From: Rhodoferax sp. WC2427
GTDB taxonomy: Bacteria; Pseudomonadota; Gammaproteobacteria; Burkholderiales; Burkholderiaceae_C
Direction of reading: 5' to 3'
Length of the DNA: 64,000 bases
NCBI RefSeq assembly: GCF_040822085.1
Contig: NZ_CP162006.1
Span: 2,976,001-3,040,000 of the forward strand
A model generated the notes under the pieces. The model worked only from the letters and a program-made list of their open reading frames with translations, did no database searches and had not been told where the DNA came from. Below, in pieces: positions 50,601-60,046 of the stretch. The stretch's first letter is position 1; every line of letters starts with the position of its first letter. Position numbers and translations under genes: made by a program.

Positions 50601-50903
50601 GCTGTCGTCGTGGCTGACGCGCAAGCGGTCCAGCCGCAGCAAGGCCACCGATGCCGGTAATGCACCACTTTGGGGCGATAGAAAGGGCTGCATGAGCACG
50701 TCGCGCACCGCCACGCTGTAGGCCGTGCCGACGATCTCTTTGCGGGTGAAATCGATGGACTGGAATTTCTCGTGGATCAGGATGCTCGACACGTAGATGA
50801 CCGCAGTCAGGTCGAGCAGGTAAATCAGCGTGAGCTTGCGCCCCACGCTCAGGCGACCCAGCCAGCGGGTAAAGATATGGGCGGGGTTAAGGCCTAGCGG
50901 CAC
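47664..50903 (-). CDS. Membrane-bound HAMP-PAS-PAS-GGDEF-EAL protein
   Basis: About 1079 aa. Helix 1 (about residues 20-40, LTLIYLLDLTAVIYVSSI), a large extracytoplasmic sensor, helix 2 (about 300-325, LGTAFLLLSCILSLVYAVAR), a HAMP domain (about 325-380), two PAS regions (about 400-640), a GGDEF domain (SRLGGDEYVVIL, about 720) and an EAL domain (GAEALLRWDNP, then ELEITESVLMDN, SIDDFGTGYSSLAYL, VVAEGVELAEEAG). The GGDEF motif has tyrosine in place of phenylalanine; EAL motif residues are complete. The exact start is uncertain: GTG at 50903 lies after a hairpin, and GTG at 50945 is an alternative. Signal sensed is unknown. Confidence 0.85.
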   Translation of the reverse strand: MPLGLNPAHIFTRWLGRLSVGRKLTLIYLLDLTAVIYVSSILIHEKFQSIDFTRKEIVGTAYSVAVRDVLMQPFLSPQSGALPASVALLRLDRLRVSHDDSLQTAQASKAFVDSWQQLNAETRPPEHQNALKFMLRQARELLTTVGNQSNLILDPDLDSYYAMSLVVLRFPELLEVLNDTIRILPTAPSAVAIPSGVQDRRTELLILAGRLDAVVLGIRSDYNQAFAAGTPAQRAALQASRTVLEARLGGFLAAVQLLADGDANPHNLELLQQHYGDSLLALTEAWVRTAADLDRLLHERVDALFERMWLHLGTAFLLLSCILSLVYAVARQIARPLTNLAAVADAVRQTGDHSRRAVWHSRDEIGQLVTAFNGMLAQLDQQRLAGQEAAARSRAAQAQQALVEAIPIALVVTSVPDHEVLHANAPALPWLAAQTRDPWRTGLEPGVRARFFQQLSDQGKVDEFEVRWLGGAEPSWAVLSARRLQFQGRDAVLTAFTPINVLKVMERRLELWAKVFEASSESIIIMDGQQKILSVNRAFCRSTSYDFYEVIGEPLSVLLDGTQAATMAQSLNNLSQDRDAWQGEVHFRKRSGETYPAWLMISAVRDGSHFGAVSQYIGISVDITDRKRTEARVQFLAQHDVLTELPNRALCVVRLEAAIDAAQRSGEQVAVLFIDLDRFKNINDTLGHHIGDGVLRSVASRLSQAVRSIDTVSRLGGDEYVVILRGVAGPDEVRHTVERRLIPLIRQTHHVDGHDLQVSCSVGIALYPDDGLDLPLLMRRADAAMYAAKTAGRDMARFYEPEIEQLALRRQALEQQLRHALERGEFSLHFQPKVHAQTLDVVGAEALLRWDNPVLGSVSPARFIPVAEETGLIRPIGAWVLQQACGQLAQWQAQGFAALTVSVNLSALQLADATLVAQIRQCLQDHGIAPAALELEITESVLMDNTSLAVEQLAALKALGVALSIDDFGTGYSSLAYLKRFAIDKLKIDQSFVRDMLTDPTDLAIIRAIIALGHTLGLKVVAEGVELAEEAGQLKALACDELQGYYFARPMPAEAFVPWLQDRKPRPERRRIHPAPGAV

Positions 50904-50942
50904 AACTTGCGCACACGCGGTTTCCCGACAACATGGGCACGG

Positions 50943-50972
50943 CACCGCACAGCCCCGTGGGGCTGTGCGGTG
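50943..50972. terminator. Perfect 14-bp stem hairpin
   Basis: CACCGCACAGCCCC and GGGGCTGTGCGGTG pair around a two-base centre between the GGDEF-EAL and alpha-E genes. No T-tract follows on the minus strand, so it may be a terminator of a non-standard type or a protein site. The position ends the alpha-E/ATP-grasp message. Confidence 0.55.
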
Positions 50973-51014
50973 CGTGTTTGTGTTTCACAGATACGGGTGC
51001 CGCACCATCGCATC

Positions 51015-51974
51015 TCAGGTGGTCACCGGCACCAGGAATTCGCGGCTGATGTGCGCGCCCAGTTCATTGACACGGTCCAGAAACTGCGTCAGATAGGCGT
51101 GCAGTCCGGTGGCCAGGATTTCGTCGATGCGGGCAAACTGCAGGTCGGCGCGCAGCTTGCCAGCGCGGCGCAGGGTTTCGCTGTTCGGGTTGTTGGACAC
51201 CAGCGACAGGTTGCTCAGCACTTCATTCAGGCTGCCATGCAAGGAGCGCGGCATGTCGGCACGCAGGATCAGCAGCTCGGCCACGCGCTCGGGTTTGATC
51301 ACGTCGCGGTAGACCTTGCGGTACACCTCGAAGCCCGAGACGCTGCGCAAAATAGCGCTCCAGTGGTAGAAGTCGTACTCTTGGTCCTTCTCGCTGGCGG
51401 CACCGAAAAAGTCGCTTTGCACGGCGTGGAACTTCACGTCCACCAGGCGCGCGGTGTTGTCGGCCCGCTCCAGAAAGGTGCCCAGGCGGGTGAAGTGGAA
51501 AGCCTCGTCCTGCAGCATGGTGCCCAGCGTGACACCGCGCGACAGGTGCGAGCGGAACTTGACCCACTCGAAGAATTGCGCCGGGTCGGTCTCGAACTCA
51601 CCTGCCTTGAGCATGCGGTTCACATCCAGCCAGGTGGTGTTGAGCGTTTCCCAGACTTCGGTGGTCAGGGTACCGCGTACCGCACGGGCGTTTTCCCGGG
51701 CGGCCCGCAGGCAGGAGATGATGGAAGACGGGTTTTCTTCGTCCTTGACCATGAACTCCATCACCGCCTTGGAGGTGATTTCGCCATGCTTGGCCAGGTA
51801 GGGTTGCAGCAGTTCGCTAATCGATAGCAGGCCTTGCAAGCCCACCTGGGCGACGGCGGCCGACTGGGGCAGGAGCGCGGTTTGGTAATTGATGTCGAGC
51901 ATACGGGCGGTGTTCTCCGCGCGCTCGGTGTAACGGGACATCCAGAAGAGATGGTCGGCGGTGCGTGACAGCAT
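51015..51974 (-). CDS. Alpha-E domain protein (DUF403)
   Basis: 319-aa all-helical protein starting MLSRTADHLFWMSRYTERAE (residues 1-20), the signature of the alpha-E family, with the conserved glutamates. It forms the partner of circularly permuted ATP-grasp enzymes in predicted peptide or amide ligase systems. It lies 25 bp after the ATP-grasp gene at 52000 and shares its strand. A second alpha-E domain exists as the C-terminal half of the fusion protein at 60047, so this locus has a split and a fused version. Function in cells is not established. Confidence 0.85.
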   Translation of the reverse strand: MLSRTADHLFWMSRYTERAENTARMLDINYQTALLPQSAAVAQVGLQGLLSISELLQPYLAKHGEITSKAVMEFMVKDEENPSSIISCLRAARENARAVRGTLTTEVWETLNTTWLDVNRMLKAGEFETDPAQFFEWVKFRSHLSRGVTLGTMLQDEAFHFTRLGTFLERADNTARLVDVKFHAVQSDFFGAASEKDQEYDFYHWSAILRSVSGFEVYRKVYRDVIKPERVAELLILRADMPRSLHGSLNEVLSNLSLVSNNPNSETLRRAGKLRADLQFARIDEILATGLHAYLTQFLDRVNELGAHISREFLVPVTT

Positions 51975-51999
51975 GTTTATTGTTCCTGTGGTCTGTTGT

Positions 52000-53517
52000 C
52001 TACGATTGGGACTGGATTTGGGTTTCTGCGGGAATCACCGGCACCGTGGCGGGCACGGCATCGTCTTCCAGAATCCAGGTGTCCTTGGTGCCGCCGCCTT
52101 GCGATGAGTTGACCACCAGAGAGCCTTCTTTCAGCGCCACGCGGGTCAGGCCGCCGGGCACGGTTTGCACGGTCTTGGCCGACAGCACGTAGGGGCGCAG
52201 GTCGATGTGGCGCGGGGCGATGCCGCTTTCCACAAAGGTGGGGCAACTGGACAGGCTGAGCGTGGGCTGGGCAATGTAGCCGCTGGGGTTGGCCAGCAGC
52301 GCCGCGCGGAACTCCTCGATCTCGGCCTTGGTGGAGGCCGGGCCGACCAGCATGCCGTAACCACCCGCGCCGTGCACTTCCTTGACCACGAGGTCCTTGA
52401 GGTTGGCCAGGGTGTACTTCAGGTCGTCCGGGTTGCGGCACATGAAGGTGGGCACGTTGTTCAGAATGGGTTTTTCACCCAGGTAGAACTCGATCATCTT
52501 GGGCACGTAGGGGTAGATCGACTTGTCGTCGGCCACGCCGGTGCCCACGCCGTTGCAGATGGTCACATTGCCTGCGGTGTAGGCGGCCATCAGGCCGTCG
52601 CAGCCCAGGGTGGAAGTGGGGCGGAACACCTGTGGATCGAGGTAGTCGTCGTCCACGCGGCGGTAGATCACGTCTACGCGCTTCGGGCCGCGGGTGGTGC
52701 GCATGTAGCAGAACTTGTCTTTGACAAAAAGGTCTTGCCCTTCAACCAGCTCGACACCCATTTGCTGGGCCAGGAAGGCGTGTTCGAAGTAGGCGCTGTT
52801 GTACATGCCGGGGGTCAGCACCACCACCGTGGGGTCGGACGTGGCAGCCGGGGCCGAGGCGCGCAGGGTCTCCAGCAGCAAATCGGGGTAGTGGGCCACG
52901 GGCGCCACGCGGTGGCTGTTGAACAGGTCGGGGAAAAGCCGCATCATCATCTTGCGGTCTTCCAGCATGTAGCTCACACCGCTGGGCACGCGCAGGTTGT
53001 CTTCGAGCACGTAGTACTCGCCGTTGCCCTGGGCATCGGGGGCACGCACGATGTCGACGCCGGAGATGTGCGAGTAGACGTTATTGGGCACGTCCACGCC
53101 CATCATTTCGGGGCGGAACTGGGCGTTGTTGATGACCTGGTCGCGCGGGATGATGCCGGCTTTCAGAATCTCCTGGTCGTGGTACACGTCGTGGATGAAC
53201 CGGTTCAAGGCGGTGACGCGCTGCACCAGGCCCTTTTCCATGCTGCCCCACTCGTGGGCGGGGATGATGCGGGGGATCAGGTCGAAGGGAATCAGTCGCT
53301 CGGTGCCCGAGCCGTCTTCGTCTTTGGCGCCGTACACCGCAAAGGTGATGCCGACGCGGCGGAAGATCATCTCGGCTTCTTCTCGGCGCTTGGCCATCAT
53401 GTCGCCGGGTTGCTTGGCGAGCCAGGCATCGTAGATTTTGTAGTGGTCCCGGATCTGCTTGCCCTCTGAGAAAAACTCGTACGGCAGCCCTGTGTACATC
53501 TCGTCAAATTTTTGCAT
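52000..53517 (-). CDS. Circularly permuted ATP-grasp protein (type 2)
   Basis: 505 aa with the DUF404/DUF407 arrangement. In order: NNVYSHISGVDIVRAPD (about residues 146-162), YVLEDNLRVPSGVSYMLEDR, LTPGMYNSAYFEHAFLAQQM (about 229-248), DVIYRRVDDDYLDPQVF (about 277-293), NGVGTGVADDKSIYPYVPKM and KEVHGAGGYGMLVGP (about 384-398, the nucleotide loop). These are ATP-grasp ligases that likely form an amide or peptide bond. ATG at 53517 is chosen because AGGAG lies 12 bases before it; the ATG codons before it are less well placed. Pairs with the alpha-E gene downstream. Confidence 0.85.
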   Translation of the reverse strand: MQKFDEMYTGLPYEFFSEGKQIRDHYKIYDAWLAKQPGDMMAKRREEAEMIFRRVGITFAVYGAKDEDGSGTERLIPFDLIPRIIPAHEWGSMEKGLVQRVTALNRFIHDVYHDQEILKAGIIPRDQVINNAQFRPEMMGVDVPNNVYSHISGVDIVRAPDAQGNGEYYVLEDNLRVPSGVSYMLEDRKMMMRLFPDLFNSHRVAPVAHYPDLLLETLRASAPAATSDPTVVVLTPGMYNSAYFEHAFLAQQMGVELVEGQDLFVKDKFCYMRTTRGPKRVDVIYRRVDDDYLDPQVFRPTSTLGCDGLMAAYTAGNVTICNGVGTGVADDKSIYPYVPKMIEFYLGEKPILNNVPTFMCRNPDDLKYTLANLKDLVVKEVHGAGGYGMLVGPASTKAEIEEFRAALLANPSGYIAQPTLSLSSCPTFVESGIAPRHIDLRPYVLSAKTVQTVPGGLTRVALKEGSLVVNSSQGGGTKDTWILEDDAVPATVPVIPAETQIQSQS

Positions 53518-53662
53518 AAATAAGTCCATCTCCTGATACATAAGCATAGCAAGTAGCGCGCCAGGTTGGTGCAAAAACAAGCGGTCGGTGGGGTGTGCGG
53601 GCCAGTCCGAGCCTCTGTGCAACCTCCACGGCACCCATCGTAGCGCTGTTTACCGGCGGGTC

Positions 53663-56125
53663 TTACGGCGGATGGTGCTGCCAGTAGCGCGGATCGTCCT
53701 GGCGATCGCAATGCATCTGCGCGGGTGCCGTGGTTTGCCAGCTGGCGGCCCCGCAGTGGCTGCTGTCCACCACCGGAATTCCCCGTGCCTGGTAGCGCTC
53801 CAGCACCAGCGGCGCAGGGTGGCCAAACCGGTTGCGGTAACCGGCCTGCACCAGCGCAAAGTGCGGTTGCACCGCGTCGAGAAATGCCGGGCTGCTGGAG
53901 GTTTTGCTGCCGTGGTGCGGTACCAGCAAAACGTCGGCCCGCAATGGAACCCGTTGGGCAAGGAGCGCGGCCTCTTGGGGTTGCTCGATATCGGCCACGA
54001 GTAACGCCGTGTAAGTGCCGTTGGTGATGCGCAACACGCAGCTCAAAGCGTTGGGTTTTTGCACATTGCCGTAGTCCGTGGCTTGGGGATGCAACACATC
54101 GAACTGCACGCCATCCCACGCCCAGCTTTGCCCCGCCATGCAAGGCTGTACCGCCCGCACGGCCTGCAGCGGGTTTCCGGCCTCCACGGAACTCAGCAGC
54201 CGGGCCTGCGGCTGGGTGGCCAACAGACTCGCCGCGCCACCACTGTGGTCGCTGTCGCGGTGGCTGACCACCACCGTGTCCACGCGCTCGCCCAGGGCCC
54301 GCAGCAACGGCACCAGCACCCGCTGGCCCGCGTCACTGTCCAGCCCGAAGCGCGGGCCGGTGTCGTACACCAGGGTGTGCCCGGCGGTGCGCACCAGTAC
54401 GGCATTGCCTTGCCCGATGTCGGCGGCCAGCAGCCCAAAATGCCCCATGGGAGGGCGCGGCGTTTGCCACAGCAGCACCGGCAGCAGCAGCGGCACACCC
54501 AAAGCCCGCCAGGCCCAGGGCAGGCGCAGCACCAGCAATACCCCGCCTACTATGGCGCTTACGCTCATCCATAAAGCAGGAGCAGCTACGGAAAACGTAG
54601 CAAACGGCACAAGCGCCAGCATCTGCAACACCCAGCCCAGTGCGTCGATGGCCAGTGCTGCCGCCTGCCACAGCGGCGGCACCACCATGCCCAGCATGCA
54701 CAGCGGTGTGACCACCAGCGTCACCCACGGGATCGCCAGCAGATTGGCCAGGAGCCCCACCACCGACACCTGCTGGAACAGCAGCAGCGTCAACGGGGCC
54801 AAAGCCAGGGTGATGGTCCACTGCTCTCGCAGCATCAAGCCAAATCGGCCTCCTGTGCTGATGGAATGGGCGTGAGAAGCTCCTGAATCTGTAGCAAAGA
54901 GTACGGCCACCGCCACAAAGCTCAGCCAGAACCCGGCCTGCAGCAAGGCATAGGGGTCGACGGCCAGCACCACCGCGCAAGCCAGCAGGCACACCGACGG
55001 CCAGGGCCATTGCCGCCCGCCCACCCGCAGCAGGCCCATGGTCGCCAGCATCCAGACGGTGCGCTGCGAGGGCACGCCCCAGCCGCTGAACACCGCGTAG
55101 CCCGTGGCCAGCAGCACGCCACCCACCAGCGCCACCTGCGGCACCGGCCAGGCTTCGCCGGCGCGCCAACCTAGTGAATCGCTGCGCCGCCAGAGCCAGC
55201 CCACGGCAGCGGCGGCCAGCCAGGCAAACATGGTCACGTGAAGGCCCGAGATGCTCATCAGATGCGCCACACCCGTGGCCCGGAACAGGTCCCAATCGGC
55301 CCGTTCGATGGCGTTCTGGTCGCCCACCACCAGCGCGGCGATGACCCCGGCCAGGTGCCGATCCGCCACATGCAGATAAATGCTGTCACGCACCGCCTGC
55401 CGGGCGCGCTCCACCGGGTGCTGCCAGGTGTCGGCCAGGCGCTGTGGGGCCACGTCCTTGGGCCCGGCACGCACGCTGCCGGTGGCCTGCACGCCCTGCT
55501 CCCACAGCCACAGCTCGTAGTCAAAACCGTGCGGATTGCGCCCGCCGTGCGGCGCCTTCAGGCGCACCGTCATCTGCCAACGCTCCCCGGCGCGCAGGCC
55601 ATCGGGCTGGCGCTGCAGTTCCCATTGGGTGGCACTGCCGCCCATGCCAAAAGCCAGCATGCCGCTGTACCAGGCCAGGTCGACCACCGGCGGCACAGGC
55701 GCAGGTGCGCCATCCAAGCGTGCCGATTCAACTTGCAGACGAAACCGCAGACCTGCCTCGCTGCGCTGTGGCATAGCCACCACAACACCGACCAATTGGA
55801 CGTCGCGCCCTTCCAGATTCGCGTCCAGCGAGGTGTAAGAAAATGCCACAGCCCGCACGCCGCACAATCCGAACGACAGCACCAGCCCACCCAGCAGTGC
55901 CGCCAGCCAACGCAAGGCGCCCGATCCGGCCGCCAGCCAAATTGCTATTTTATTGATAGCTGCCAGCGCAATCAGAATAAGCGCCAGCAGCACAAACAAT
56001 CCATAGACCCAGCCGGGCCACAGCGCTGCCTGGCCCAATTGCAGGGCTGTGCCGAGCGCCCAGCCCAGCAAACCCGGGGCGACGAGCGCCACGCGTTTGA
56101 TCTCCGAAGGCCACGGCTTTTGCAT
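53663..56125 (-). CDS. comEC: ComEC/Rec2-type DNA uptake channel
   Basis: 820-aa membrane protein that moves transforming DNA across the inner membrane. The N-terminal membrane part and OB-like domain (about residues 20-250; HPVERARQAVRDSIYLHVAD) precede the competence domain (ALVVGDQNAIERADWDLFRA, GVAHLMSISGLHVTMFAWLA, about 285) with many helices, and a C-terminal metallo-beta-lactamase domain (VVSHRDSDHSGGAASLL, about residue 623). Three dispersed repeats are read in frame, in the N-terminal membrane part and the second half. ATG at 56125 is preferred to a TTG 39 bp earlier. It lies between the two ATP-grasp loci. Confidence 0.9.
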   Translation of the reverse strand: MQKPWPSEIKRVALVAPGLLGWALGTALQLGQAALWPGWVYGLFVLLALILIALAAINKIAIWLAAGSGALRWLAALLGGLVLSFGLCGVRAVAFSYTSLDANLEGRDVQLVGVVVAMPQRSEAGLRFRLQVESARLDGAPAPVPPVVDLAWYSGMLAFGMGGSATQWELQRQPDGLRAGERWQMTVRLKAPHGGRNPHGFDYELWLWEQGVQATGSVRAGPKDVAPQRLADTWQHPVERARQAVRDSIYLHVADRHLAGVIAALVVGDQNAIERADWDLFRATGVAHLMSISGLHVTMFAWLAAAAVGWLWRRSDSLGWRAGEAWPVPQVALVGGVLLATGYAVFSGWGVPSQRTVWMLATMGLLRVGGRQWPWPSVCLLACAVVLAVDPYALLQAGFWLSFVAVAVLFATDSGASHAHSISTGGRFGLMLREQWTITLALAPLTLLLFQQVSVVGLLANLLAIPWVTLVVTPLCMLGMVVPPLWQAAALAIDALGWVLQMLALVPFATFSVAAPALWMSVSAIVGGVLLVLRLPWAWRALGVPLLLPVLLWQTPRPPMGHFGLLAADIGQGNAVLVRTAGHTLVYDTGPRFGLDSDAGQRVLVPLLRALGERVDTVVVSHRDSDHSGGAASLLATQPQARLLSSVEAGNPLQAVRAVQPCMAGQSWAWDGVQFDVLHPQATDYGNVQKPNALSCVLRITNGTYTALLVADIEQPQEAALLAQRVPLRADVLLVPHHGSKTSSSPAFLDAVQPHFALVQAGYRNRFGHPAPLVLERYQARGIPVVDSSHCGAASWQTTAPAQMHCDRQDDPRYWQHHPP
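54551..54596 (-). repeat. Dispersed palindromic repeat, copy 14 (inside comEC)
   Basis: Minus-strand GTAGCTGCTCCTGCTTTATG, GATGAGCGTAAGCGCCATA. Read as VAAPALWMSVSAIVGG in comEC. Confidence 0.6.
54842..54896 (-). repeat. Dispersed palindromic repeat, copy 15 (inside comEC)
   Basis: Minus-strand AGGAGCTTCTCACGCCC, ATTCCATCAGCACAGGAGGCC. Read as SGASHAHSISTGGRFGL in comEC. Confidence 0.75.
55940..55988 (+). repeat. Dispersed palindromic repeat, copy 16 (inside comEC)
   Basis: ATTGATAGCTGCCAGCGC, AATCAGAATAAGCGCCAGC, flanked by TTGCTATTTT. Read on the minus strand as ALILIALAAINKIAIWLA in an N-terminal membrane segment of comEC. Confidence 0.65.
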
Positions 56126-56310
56126 AAGGTCATACCCCAATCGCAACAGGTCTGGGCCAGGCAATGGCTCAGGACTTGCTAGTATGGGGGTAGGTCACGG
56201 CATTGCCGCAACCACCAGGACTTTCGCGAGACCCTCTGTGCGCCCAGAGGGCGACGCAAAAGGCGCTGCGCAAGTCCCTCCTTATTTTGAAGCCTCTAAG
56301 AGACGCATAC

Positions 56311-59300
56311 ATGTCCATCCATGCCGCACTGAACCACGTTACGCACTACAAGTACGACCGCCCGGTCAACCTCGGCCCCCAAGTGATTCGGCTGCGCCCA
56401 GCGCCCCACTGCCGCAGCAACGTCATCTCTTACTCGCTCAAGATAGAACCCGCTGAGCACTTCATCAATTGGCAGCAAGACCCGTTTGCCAACTACCAGG
56501 CCCGCCTGGTCTTCCCCGCCAAAACCACCGAATTCAAGGTCACCGTCGACCTGGTCGTCGAGATGGCGGTGTACAACCCCTTCGACTACTTCCTGGAGCC
56601 CGAGGCGCAGCACTTCCCCTTCAAGTACAGCCCCACGCTGCAGGAAGAGCTCTCGCCCTACCTGGTCACCGAGCCCGCCACGCCGCTGGTGCAGGCCTAC
56701 CTGGACAAGCTGGACTTGAAAAAGCAGCCCACCAACGACTTTCTGGTCGCCATCAACCAGCAAATCCAGAGCGACATCAAGTACCTGATCCGCATGGAGC
56801 CCGGCGTGCAAACCCCGGAAGAAACCCTGGAAAAAGCCAGCGGCTCCTGCCGCGACTCCGGCTGGCTGCTGGTGCAACTGCTGCGCCACTGCGGCCTGGC
56901 GGCGCGCTTCGTGTCGGGCTACCTGATCCAGCTCACCCCCGACGTCAAGGCCCTGGACGGCCCCAGCGGCACCACGGTCGATTTCACCGACCTGCACGCC
57001 TGGTGCGAAGTGTTCCTGCCCGGCGCAGGCTGGGTCGGCCTGGATGCCACCTCCGGCCTGTTCGCAGGCGAAGGCCACATCCCGCTGGCCTGCACGCCCC
57101 AGCCGTCCAGCGCTGCGCCCATCGAAGGCGGCGTGGACGAAGCCGAGGTCGAATTTGCCCACCACATGGTGATCACGCGCCTGTACGAATCCCCCCGCGT
57201 CACCAAGCCCTACACCGATGAGCAATGGGCCGACATCCTGGCCCTGGGCGAAAAGGTCGATGAAAAGCTGGCCGCGGGCGACGTGCGTCTGACCATGGGC
57301 GGCGAGCCCACCTTTGTGGCGGTGAGCGACCGCGACGCCGCCGAATGGAACACCGATGCCCTGGGCCCTACAAAGCGCGCCTTCGCCACCGGCCTGACCC
57401 ACAAGCTGCGCGACCAGTACGGCCAAGGCGGTTTCCTGCACTTCGGCCAGGGCAAGTGGTACCCCGGCGAGCAACTGCCGCGCTGGGCGCTCAACATCTT
57501 CTGGCGTGCGGACGGCCAGCCCGTGTGGCGCAACCCCGACCTGTTTGCCGACGAGCGCGTGCCCTCGCACTACACCAGCGAAGATGCCCGCCGCTTCACC
57601 GAGAAGCTGGCCACCAACCTAGGCATCACGCCCAAGTTCATCGTCCCCGCACATGAAGACACCTGGTACTACCTGTGGCGCGAACGCCGCCTGCCGGTGA
57701 ATGTGGACCCGTTCAACTCCAAGCTCGGCGACGAGATGGAGCGCGCCCGCCTGCGCCGCGTGTTCGAGCAGAAGCTCGATGCCGTCATCGGCTACGTGCT
57801 GCCCGTCAAGCCCGCCGATACCAGCCGTGTCGCCGGTCCGGTCTGGACCACCGGCCCCTGGTTCGTGCGCGACGAGCGCATGTACCTGATGCCCGGCGAC
57901 TCGCCCATGGGCCTGCGCCTGCCCCTGGACTCCCTGCCCTGGGTCAGCGAAGCCGAGTTCCCCTATATGGTGGAGCAAGACCCGTCCATCCCGCGCGAGC
58001 CGCTGCCCGAATCCAGCAGCATGTACGCCCGCTATGCGCAGCGCTCGGCCGCCAAACCCGGCGTGTTCACCACGAACATGACCGCCGTTGGCGGACCCGC
58101 CCGCCCCGGTGCTGCCACGGCCAGCCCCACCAGCATCCCCACGCTGACCGAACGCGCCACCCTGCCCTTCCAGGCCGGAGTGAACCCGGTGGCCGAAGCC
58201 ACCCGCCAGCGCCAGGACCAGGTGGCCAGCGCCTACACCGCCGTGCCCCCCCTGGCCAGCGCCCACAGCCCGCTGCAAACCGAGCCCGCCAGCTTCTCCA
58301 CCCGCGTGCCCGGCAAGAACGAATCGGCCCACTGGCTGACCCGCACCGCGCTGTGCGTGGAAGTGCGCGACCCGCGCCGCGCCAGTGGCCCCAAGGCCGA
58401 AGCCGTGGGCGAAAAGTCCGGTGTGCTGTACATCTTCATGCCGCCGCTGGAGATGCTGGAGGACTACCTGGAACTGCTGGCCGCGATTGAAAACACCGCC
58501 GAGCAACTGGGCGTGAAGCTGGTGCTGGAAGGCTACCCCCCTCCGCGCGACCCGCGCCTGAAGCTGCTGGCCGTGACCCCCGATCCGGGCGTGATCGAGG
58601 TCAACGTGCACCCCGTCGCCACCTGGGGCGAGCTGGTGGCCAACACCGAGTTCCTGTACGAGGCGGCGTTCGAATCGCGCCTGAGCGCCGAGAAGTTCAT
58701 GACCGACGGCCGCCACATCGGCACCGGTGGTGGCAACCACTTTGTGATGGGCGGCGCCACGCCGGCCGACAGTCCGTTCCTGCGCAAGCCCGAACTGCTG
58801 ACCAGCATGCTGCTGTACTGGCACAACCACCCGTCTTTAAGCTATTTGTTCAGCGGCATGTTTGTCGGCCCCACCAGCCAGTCACCGCGCGTGGACGAAG
58901 CCCGCAACGACCAGCTGTACGAGCTGGAAATCGCCATCGAACAGGTGGCCAAGAACCGCGAAAAATACGGCCAGGACATGCCGCCGTGGATCGTCGACCG
59001 CACGCTGCGCAACATCTTGATCGATGCCACCGGCAACACGCACCGCAGCGAGTTCTCCATCGACAAGATGTACTCGCCCGACAGCGCCACCGGCCGCCTG
59101 GGCCTGCTGGAACTGCGCGCCTTTGAAATGCCGCCGCACGCCCGCATGAGCATTTCGCAACAGCTGCTGCTGCGCGCCCTGGTGGCCCGCTTCTGGGACA
59201 ACCCGTACAAGGCACCGGCCACCCGCTGGGGCACCGAGCTGCACGACCGCTTCATGCTGCCGACCTTCATCCAGATGGACTTCCACGATGTGATCGACGA

Positions 59301-59910
59301 AATGGTGGCCGCCGGCTTTGCCTTCGACCGCAGCTGGTTCGCGCCGCACCTGGAATTCCGTTTCCCGCTGGTGGGCGACGTCAAGAGCAGCGGCATCGAG
59401 ATGACAGTGCGTAACGCACTGGAACCCTGGCACGTGCTGGGCGAAGAAAACGGCTCCACCGGCACCGCCCGGTATGTCGATTCCTCGCTGGAACGCATCG
59501 AGGTGAAGGTCACCGGCATGAACCAAAGCCGCTACGTCATCACCTGCAATGGCCGCGCCATGCCGATGCAGTCCACCGGCACCAACGGTGAGTTTGTGGC
59601 CGGTGTGCGCTACCGCGCCTGGAACCCGCCGTCGGCCCTGCACCCCACCATTGGCATCCACGCCCCGTTGACCTTCGACATCGTGGACACCTGGATGAAG
59701 CATTCCATCGGCGGCTGCCAGTACTTCGTGAACCACCCCGGTGGCCTGAGCTACGACACCTTCCCGGTCAATGCCTACACCGCCGAGAGCCGCCGCCTGT
59801 CGCGTTTCAGCCGCATGGGCCACACGCCCGGCGTGATGCATATCCCGCCCGCGACCATCAACGTGCCGGCCAGCAAAGAGTTCCCGTTCACACTCGATTT
59901 GCGCCGGTAA
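56311..59910 (+). CDS. Large transglutaminase-like/DUF2126 protein
   Basis: 1199 aa. The N-terminal transglutaminase-like part starts [20 protein letters not shown] (residues 5-24). The cysteine-histidine-aspartate triad is seen in [15 protein letters not shown] (about residue 180), [13 protein letters not shown] (about 229) and [11 protein letters not shown] (about 244). The rest is a DUF2126 domain (about 330-1199), e.g. [20 protein letters not shown]. This protein is the usual partner of circularly permuted ATP-grasp and alpha-E proteins. Likely acts on protein-linked amides or peptides in the cytoplasm. ATG at 56311 is chosen since the conserved start follows at once. A terminator follows it (59923-59970). 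Confidence 0.88.
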   Translation: MSIHAALNHVTHYKYDRPVNLGPQVIRLRPAPHCRSNVISYSLKIEPAEHFINWQQDPFANYQARLVFPAKTTEFKVTVDLVVEMAVYNPFDYFLEPEAQHFPFKYSPTLQEELSPYLVTEPATPLVQAYLDKLDLKKQPTNDFLVAINQQIQSDIKYLIRMEPGVQTPEETLEKASGSCRDSGWLLVQLLRHCGLAARFVSGYLIQLTPDVKALDGPSGTTVDFTDLHAWCEVFLPGAGWVGLDATSGLFAGEGHIPLACTPQPSSAAPIEGGVDEAEVEFAHHMVITRLYESPRVTKPYTDEQWADILALGEKVDEKLAAGDVRLTMGGEPTFVAVSDRDAAEWNTDALGPTKRAFATGLTHKLRDQYGQGGFLHFGQGKWYPGEQLPRWALNIFWRADGQPVWRNPDLFADERVPSHYTSEDARRFTEKLATNLGITPKFIVPAHEDTWYYLWRERRLPVNVDPFNSKLGDEMERARLRRVFEQKLDAVIGYVLPVKPADTSRVAGPVWTTGPWFVRDERMYLMPGDSPMGLRLPLDSLPWVSEAEFPYMVEQDPSIPREPLPESSSMYARYAQRSAAKPGVFTTNMTAVGGPARPGAATASPTSIPTLTERATLPFQAGVNPVAEATRQRQDQVASAYTAVPPLASAHSPLQTEPASFSTRVPGKNESAHWLTRTALCVEVRDPRRASGPKAEAVGEKSGVLYIFMPPLEMLEDYLELLAAIENTAEQLGVKLVLEGYPPPRDPRLKLLAVTPDPGVIEVNVHPVATWGELVANTEFLYEAAFESRLSAEKFMTDGRHIGTGGGNHFVMGGATPADSPFLRKPELLTSMLLYWHNHPSLSYLFSGMFVGPTSQSPRVDEARNDQLYELEIAIEQVAKNREKYGQDMPPWIVDRTLRNILIDATGNTHRSEFSIDKMYSPDSATGRLGLLELRAFEMPPHARMSISQQLLLRALVARFWDNPYKAPATRWGTELHDRFMLPTFIQMDFHDVIDEMVAAGFAFDRSWFAPHLEFRFPLVGDVKSSGIEMTVRNALEPWHVLGEENGSTGTARYVDSSLERIEVKVTGMNQSRYVITCNGRAMPMQSTGTNGEFVAGVRYRAWNPPSALHPTIGIHAPLTFDIVDTWMKHSIGGCQYFVNHPGGLSYDTFPVNAYTAESRRLSRFSRMGHTPGVMHIPPATINVPASKEFPFTLDLRR

Positions 59911-59922
59911 ACAGCGCCTGGT

Positions 59923-59970
59923 AGCACAGAAGCTGCTCCGCACGGGGCGGCTTCTGTGCTTATGTTTTTA
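59923..59970 (+). terminator. Rho-independent terminator after the DUF2126 gene
   Basis: Perfect 11-base stem AGCACAGAAGC / GCTTCTGTGCT around a 16-base loop, followed by TATGTTTTTA. It lies 13 bases after the stop and separates this gene from the fused ATP-grasp gene. Confidence 0.85.
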
Positions 59971-60046
59971 TCACATACTTCCCTCCATTATTGACGTCCT
60001 TCAGCGCTCCGTAAGTCCCATTTCTGGTGTGACAATCGGGTGACAC

